NCBI RefSeq assembly: GCF_037975245.1
Contig: NC_092577.1
Span: forward strand, 22,408,398-22,472,397
Source of the DNA: Apostichopus japonicus
Taxonomy: Eukaryota > Echinodermata > Holothuroidea > Aspidochirotida > Stichopodidae
Length of the DNA: 64,000 nt
Direction of reading: 5' to 3'
The translations under genes were made by a program, and so were the position numbers. Shown here piece after piece: positions 57,839 to 64,000 of the stretch (its first letter is position 1; the number at the start of each line of letters is the position of its first letter). Under the pieces are notes generated by a model. It was given only the letters and a program-made list of their open reading frames with translations, was not told the DNA's origin and made no database searches.

Positions 57839-58180
57839 ATGGATATTACACCAGATACAATATTTATACCAAATCATGTAGTACCATTGGTGATATCATC
57901 GAGTCCTAACTCCGATGAACTTCCGAAAGAGCAGCTTTCCAAAAAATGTCATTCAAAAGGCAGTCATGAATCGAAATTATCCAGATACTTTTCTACACCA
58001 CCAACCAAGAAGCAACGCACATCCGTTGAGGATAATGCAGCCTCTGCTCCGCAAAACGAGGTAACATCACAGATGGGACCTATCAAGGAAGTAAAACACA
58101 ATGTGCAAGCCCCATCCGTCACCAGTACAGGAGTCACACCGGACGCGTATTTTTTTCCCATGACGAACGTGGGCAATTAA
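57839..58180 (+). CDS. Hypothetical ORF, 113 residues
   Basis: ATG at 57839 (MDITPDTIFIPNHVV), a Ser/Lys-rich middle with SKLSRYFSTPPTKKQR, and an end TPDAYFFPMTNVGN. The SxLxxYF...KKQR segment resembles PCNA-binding or nuclear-localisation sequences only loosely. No neighbouring exon signals are obvious. It could be a terminal exon of an unseen gene or chance. Confidence 0.25.
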   Translation: MDITPDTIFIPNHVVPLVISSSPNSDELPKEQLSKKCHSKGSHESKLSRYFSTPPTKKQRTSVEDNAASAPQNEVTSQMGPIKEVKHNVQAPSVTSTGVTPDAYFFPMTNVGN

Positions 58181-58502
58181 CATAAATGGGCGTGGTAAAC
58201 TTTACATTTTCCCTTGCACATGCGTACTTTGAAGTAATAGTTGTGGAAATACACTCACGCATTATTATGTGCTGTGAAGTTACGTAATTATACATAACAT
58301 GTACATGTAAAGTACCATGTACTGTACCTTTTGTGCAAAAATGCGTGGCGTTTGCTGCTGAGTCTTGATTGCCTGATAAGGGAGGGCAATTAAGAAAATA
58401 GACCGACGGTCATAATGAAAAAAGAAACCCATTAAATGCAGATGTGGTCCTAAATGTTTTTGATGAAATTAGTACACTGCATTACAAACAGACGCAGCTT
58501 AA

Positions 58503-58836
58503 AGGCACTGGACACTTTTGGTAATTACTCAAAATAATTGTTAGAATAAAAACTTACTTGGTAACAAGCAATGGAGGGCTGTTGAAAGCATTGTGAGAAA
58601 CGGTTCCCTCTGAAGTAACATAGTTTTTGAGAAAGAGGTAATTTCTCACTCAATATTATGCATCTGAAAGCACACAAAATAATGCAACAAAAATTTTTTT
58701 TTTCTTTCATTATTCTCTTGCAAATTTGATGACCAATTGAGCCTAAATTTTCACTGGTTTGTTATTTTATGCATATGTTGGGATACACCAAGTGAGAATA
58801 CTGGTCTTCGACAATTACCAAACGTGTCCAGTGCCT
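58503..58836. mobile_element. TTAA-flanked MITE (334 bp)
   Basis: Terminal inverted repeats AGGCACTGGACACTTTTGGT (left) and the complement of ACCAAACGTGTCCAGTGCCT (right) differ at one base in the first 20. TTAA flanks both ends (58499-58502; 58837-58840), the target site of Kolobok- and piggyBac-type transposases. I recognise this MITE type from other marine invertebrate sequence. Non-coding. Confidence 0.85.
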
Positions 58837-58840
58837 TTAA

Positions 58841-60600
58841 TGAGTTTAAAATAATTGCTTTATTGTTAGACCATGGATGGTTCATCACAATCTGTATACC
58901 ACTGTGAAGCGGTAGTAGAAGAAAAGCAGGTTGTGTGGTCCCCATCTATTTCTACCTCCATGCCACAACTATTTCATTCCACATACCACCACTGGCCCAA
59001 GGTCCCTTGTGTTATCATTCGTGCGCAGTGTACAAAACCATAGAGAAAGGACCACCATGGTCCTCTCTCTATGACAAAATCCAGATAAGTTTTTGGACAT
59101 TGATAAGTATGTCAAGGCTGAATGGCCATTTCTTATTCCATTTATGTGTTCTAAGGAGACCCCCCCCCCCTCCAATCAATCTTCCTCCGAAGTGCAAAAT
59201 TATGATTAGCATATTTGTATTTATTTATTTATTTAAATAAATAAATATAAATCAATCAATCAACTATTTCTTATTCAGGGGGTACCTGATTGCCCCAGTG
59301 CATTTCTGGTGTGTATTTATTATTTTTTCAAGTGTAACATTTTTGTGAGAATTTTGTAGGGCTGTTGATGGATTAAGCCCTTACTTTAACAGATCGTGGT
59401 TTTTCCCATTTCACAAATGCCACAGATTTAAGTGTAAAAACACTAATTTAGATTTTTGTTTCCATCTGGAATCACAGGGTGTAAAAACAGTTCATCGCCA
59501 AATTCTTCAAGATAAAGATAAATAGATAAACAAACAAAGAGCTGGAATAAAATGCATTTAATACCTCATAATCACACCAAGTGTTAAATGTTAAGTTTAT
59601 CAAATCAGTTATAGAATACTGCTACTAAAGCAATTAAAAATTAAACTCCATCTGCATATTAGATCCTGTCAGAAAAGCTAGGTATTAAATAGCAAGCTCA
59701 GACACAAGCAAAACTTCACGCCTACAACTAAAGCTAATATTCTCTATTGCTAATTAAGTGTCACTACAGAACAATGGTCATATAGTAACCTTTACAACTT
59801 GAAATACCCTGAAAATGTTCATTGCAGAAATTATAACAAGAGCATCTGATTTCTCATCTTCAGACAGAATTACATGCACAACAACCAGCATATAGTAAGG
59901 CATTTCATCACTTGATCAAAAATCTCAAACTTCACAAAGGTATATGCCCCTTGTACTGTCAATGAAAATATTATGTGTTACATATACTTCCACAAGAAAC
60001 TATATAAAAAGACAAACACCAAACAGCCAATGAAACTGAAATATGAGGCTCACCAAAAGTCAAAGAAATGTCGTTTGGAATGACTTGTCATCATGTCTAC
60101 AGACAGAAACCACTTTGCCAATCAAGTATCATTAAAACCATCCATTCTATAATAATCAGCAGATTTGTATACAAAAATTGTCAGTGTTCCAGGCACAATT
60201 GTTTTGTGGGGTCCTAAAACAATTATTTGGGTACTATTTGTTCTGGTTTTGTTTTTGTAAAAGGGACTAACAAAAATATCTATTGGGTCAGAACAAAAAG
60301 GAGACTCTAATCAGAATGTAATGAAATAATTTCATTCTGCTTTGGACTAAACTACAAGGAAAATATCAAAATATTAACTAGCAAGTCCACCCCCCCCCCC
60401 AGTGCTCAGAGCTATAAAAGTCATCTACATACTTCTTATGAGAAAGAGTTCCCTCTGGTGAGCAGAAGCTTGATTCTTTTTTTTTTTTAAATTAAAATAA
60501 CAAACATGGTATTTCCTACTTCTTGTAGGGCTGAATTTTGTTCTCTTTAAAATATTTTTCTTGTTAGAATGTTTCACATGAAGATCAACAGCAGTAGGGG
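58841..60600. other. Non-coding DNA with simple repeats
   Basis: Poly-C at 59160-59169 and 60390-60400, (AAAT)n around 59218-59258. No gene recognised. Downstream of the MULE gene (minus). Confidence 0.5.
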
Positions 60601-60625
60601 AAAAATGTGTGCCAGCGTACACAAT

Positions 60626-62782
60626 TTACTTTGAAGAATGGCTTTTGCCCAGGGAAGCATTTTGTGAAACACAAAAAGAAAGGTTGTGTGGGGCTGCCAC
60701 TCTACTCTTCTTCCTTGGGAGGTTGTGCATGCTGTTTGAACTTTTGCATTGAGTAGCATATCCATGCTCACTGGTGAATGCAGCCTTTGCTGGCCTTCCA
60801 ACAGTCAAACGTCTTCTTCCGCCCAGTGGCATCTTACGCCTTGCAACAGAAGTGGGCTGCACTCCAATTTTGCTTGATGTTTGAAGTCCCCGTGCCTTGA
60901 CCTTATGTCTACGTCTCAATGCCATGGATGCCCCACTGTACTTACCAAAGGTGTGGAGAGCACTGACCATGTGGCTATGTGTGGTAAGCTTGTTGTAGTT
61001 AGTTATGAACTGCTTGACCGCCTGCTCATACTCACTATCCTCCTTTCTGAGCTCTTGTTTGAGTGATTGGAAAGTACTCTCTAATTGTTTTTCAAGGGAG
61101 GGAACCGGTGAAATACGCTTGCTTGGCTGACCGAATTGATTTGACAGAGACGATTGTGCCCTTAATGATTCAACACAAAGAATCTGGGGGTCTTGCAATT
61201 CTCCCATGTGGCGTCAACCATCATTATCTGAGGAGGTCATAGAAGTCCCTGTGGTGGAGGATCCTGCTGTGGAGGAGGATCCTGCTGTGGAGTAGGCTTC
61301 TGCTGTGGGGGAGGATCCTGCTGTGGAGTAGGCTTCTGCTGTGGAGTAGGCTTCTGCTGTGGGGAAGGATCCTGCTGTGGAGTAGGCTTCTGTTGTGGGG
61401 GAGGATCCTGCTGTGGGGGAGGATCCTGCTGTGGAGTAGGCTTCTGCTGTTGAGTAGGCTTCTGCTGTGGGGGAGGATCCTGCTGTGGGGGAGGATCCTG
61501 CTGTGCAAGAGTCTTCTTCTGTTGCGGAAGCACTTGTTGATGGGTTGCTGTTATTAGCTTCATATATCCCACTTCGCAGTGGCTGGAACCAATAGTCATC
61601 CAATGCATCTCCCCCTGTAGTAATTTTGTAGAAAAATTTCCTCATACCTAATGATTGGACAGGGAGGAAGTTGCTGGACTCTGTTTTATATTTCTGCATA
61701 ACAGCTGCTTGGTGCTTGCATGGAACCCCTGTTTTGCCTAGTGAACATGTGCACGTGCCAATATCCATGTTCACATTGTACAAAGTGTTTTCCCTAGCAC
61801 TTCGAACGGTGAACTCCTGGTCAGTAGCTAGCTTGGCTACAGCATCCGGGGAAACATCTTTTGAAGAAGGATAGAATCTGGACACTAAGTTGGTTGTGTT
61901 GAGGCGATTATTGGCGATGTCTGTTAGCTTCCCGATGTGGTAGTTTTCAAACCTCGTGAAGACAAAATCAGTCAGTTGGCAGATATTGAATGCCTTCAGC
62001 CTGTGGAAGATTTTGTCCTTTAAGATTCTCATGGCAGCCTCGCAATAAGCTGTTGTGTTGTTTCCCCTTGTTCTCAGATTACTCCTGTGGGCTAGCGACC
62101 ATGACACTCTGCGTTCATATACTTCATTTACATGAGCAATAAAGCTTGGATACTTCTGGGAAGTAGTATTTCCTTGTGTCACTCTGTTGAACTTGGTTTC
62201 CAGGTCATTCTCATTTTCAGCATACACCATGGCTTTGAAGATGTTGAGGAGATGTGGTCGATCAGATTTATTTACCTTGTTCTTGCTGTCCCACAACCAT
62301 CTCCACATGGCTTGAAGCAAGTGGAATATGCAGAGTAACAGGACAGCATTAGGATAAACCTCATGCAGGGCTAATCGAAGTGCAATGCAATCATCTGTCA
62401 TAATTATTGCTGGGCCATTAATTGCGTCGAAGAAAGCCCTCTGTGGTAAAATTGAATGCAGCAGCTTAAAGGCAGATACTAGCGTGGACTCAGACTCTGA
62501 TGATGTTATTAAAACACCGAGTGGAAGAGCACCAGCAGGGCTGTGGGTCAACAATAAGAAGACTCTGCAGTTCTGTCGATCCATATTGCCAGAGGAGTCT
62601 ACAAAAACCATTTCTCTGCTGAATTTCCACATTGCATATGGCAATAACAGTCTGGCCATCGGAGGTTGTCACACTGATCGCTTTGATTCTCGTTAAAATC
62701 TTGAACCATTTTGTCGAGGAACAACATCATCTTTGCTCCACCAGTGTCTCCGTAGTGCCTCTTGAATTCCTTGTAGAATAAC
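60626..62782 (-). pseudogene. MULE (Mutator-like) transposase with SWIM finger; one TGA, one frame break
   Basis: The exon begins after the acceptor TTATGATAG at 62783. FYKEFKRHYGDTGGAKMM and FLDKMVQDFNENQ are followed by a frame break near 62640, then FVDSSGNMDRQNCRVFLL (first Asp), GPAIIMTDDCIALRLALHEV and LLCIFHLLQAMWRWLW (second Asp, CxxH), a long helical part, and a SWIM finger CTCSLGKTGVPCKH (about 61755-61710). A 15-bp-unit repeat encoding AGSSPT/AEAYST (61510-61240) follows. A TGA at 61214-61216 is then passed in the same frame into a conserved C-terminal part (FITNYNKL, SALHTFGKYSGAS, IGVQPTSVARRKMPLGGRR) ending at 60626. The protein would bind and cut its own ends; upstream exons and both termini lie outside or are unseen. 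Confidence 0.8.
61240..61510 (-). repeat. Coding 15-bp VNTR in the MULE gene
   Basis: Alternating GGATCCTGCTGTGGG and AGGCTTCTGCTGTGG units (plus strand) give 5-residue repeats of two kinds, AGSSPT-like and AEAYST-like. Some adjacent units are identical, suggesting recent slippage. All three minus frames are open across it. Confidence 0.9.
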
Positions 62783-62789
62783 CTATCAT

Positions 62790-64000
62790 AAAACCAAAGA
62801 AAAAATGACAAACTACATGAATACTTATTGGATATTATATTGTTTGATATTATTTTCGCTGAAAATGAGAATTATCTATTTCCTTGGCCCTTGTTTACGT
62901 TTGAAATAGAACAGATTTTTTTGAATAAACCAAATTTATATCAATGTTAGCTCAACTGATTTTACCATTGTTAGAAGTTTAGAGGTCATGGATGGGATCT
63001 CGAATGCCTTCATGTCTGACTTGTGGGTAGAACAATTGTCCTATATAAAGTGTCCCTAAAACATTAGTCATTGTACTCCCATATTTCCCTCTTATATATA
63101 TAAATAAATACATACATACATACATACATACATACATACATACATACATACATACATACACACACATACATACACACACATACATACATACATACACACA
63201 TACATACACACACATACATACTAACATTGTATACGTATGTGGGGCAGAATTTCTCCCAATTTTTTTACATACACTTGTGAATCACAAGTGTATGCAGAGA
63301 ACTCACACAAGTGGTCTAATTAGTGTGAACAAGGATTTACATTTTATCAATGTAAAGAAACTGATTCAACATTGCAGAATAGCGCCCTCAAAGTAATACA
63401 GAAGCAACACCCTACAGTACATATCACTGACATGTTGGCAGGGTTGAAGATGTTCTTTCAACTAGGATTTAAGAAGATAGAAACAATGACATTTTAAAGG
63501 TGAGCATGTATAAAAATTAGGGGAAAGTCATAATAAAAAAAGATAAAGGATCAACTTGAGTATTAAAAAGCCTAGGCTATAGGCCTAGCTAGTCTTCATA
63601 TACCCTTTACTGTTGTAGAGAGGCACATAACATGGTATGCTATAGGCTAGGCTAAAGACTAGGCTGCCACAGAATATATTAATGATTCAATCCTAGGCTA
63701 GGCCTAGCCTACATATTATAAGTAGTAGGATATAGGTTAGATCTTGGAGGTTACAATTTAATAGCTTCATTTATTTTTGTTACTTGGTGCAGCTTGAATT
63801 TGGAATTTGAATAATTAAATATACCAGTTGTTGTGAAATTATATATTTTTAGTAAGGCCTGTGTTTGAGATTCCAGGCCACACATGTACTGTCTATAGCC
63901 TAGGATAGGTCAATAACATTAAGTCATTGACCAATTTAAGAAAGGCTAGTTGTTAGATAAGGTTCTGTACCATATCGTAATCATACCCGAATAGTACTAC
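62790..64000. other. Probable MULE intron/upstream DNA with (CATA)n
   Basis: (CATA)n with CACA interruptions at 63111-63220. From 63565 to 63720 the words TAGGCCTAG and AGGCTA recur. No exon or terminal inverted repeat identified before the window ends. Confidence 0.45.

Noticed and set aside
63570-63720. TAGGCCTAG-rich stretch as a regulatory palindrome cluster
   Set aside because: The words are irregularly spaced and similar ones occur elsewhere in the window; simple sequence drift is enough.

Overview
The window looks like nuclear DNA of a marine invertebrate, most likely a deuterostome such as an echinoderm. This rests on spliced genes with GT-AG introns, AT-rich DNA packed with simple repeats, and mobile families common in such genomes: THAP/YqaJ transposons, MULEs with SWIM fingers, Gypsy, CCHC-type LINEs, a TTAA-flanked MITE starting AGGCACTGGACAC, and multicopy HECT and tyrosine-recombinase-like genes. 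The species cannot be fixed from sequence alone. There is no bacterial, phage or CRISPR content.

Layout. 1-1600: unassigned GC-rich DNA with small inverted repeats. 1818-7733: a nested pile of mobile elements. A dead minus-strand Gypsy pol and a minus-strand integrase-core gene fragment have been hit by three insertions of one LINE group (2856-3794, 5376-5564, 5771-7589). 7740-9880: microsatellite, a 70-bp tandem repeat and empty DNA. 9883-18228 (minus): a large decayed composite gene ('gene A') with a SET methyltransferase C-terminal half, acidic repeats, zinc fingers, a tyrosine-recombinase-like domain, small acidic exons and a Myb/SANT-like last exon. 16.9-23.9 kb: repeats loaded with nuclear-receptor half-sites, ending in a ~400-bp satellite. 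26641-30759 (minus): 'gene B', a compact relative of gene A whose five proposed exons keep one open frame. 31-36.5 kb: tandem repeats, a small ORF, a decayed coiled-coil gene, a hAT-like MITE, and a MITE filled with a 12-bp minisatellite.

38277-53405 (minus): a decayed HECT E3 ligase gene of the G2E3-like type spread over at least seven exons. Its introns carry a LINE fragment, a plus-strand TATA-box first exon, and a 4.06-kb THAP/DDE plus SWIM/YqaJ transposon with both terminal repeats (41849-45910). 54349-56182: a second copy of the ORF1-only 'half-LINE'. 57.8-58.9 kb: a small ORF and a TTAA MITE. 60626-62782 (minus): a MULE transposase gene with a SWIM finger and an internal repeat. The remaining sequence is non-coding repeat DNA.

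The genes do not form a pathway; the window is a mobile-element graveyard with one or two possibly live host genes. The most notable points are the ORF1-only LINE subfamily sharing an exact deletion junction, the intact gene B, the composite SET/recombinase/Myb gene A, the nuclear-receptor satellite, and an excess of in-frame TGA codons in otherwise conserved frames. Exon limits were placed by eye from splice signals and phase. Domain names come from recognised residue patterns, not searches.
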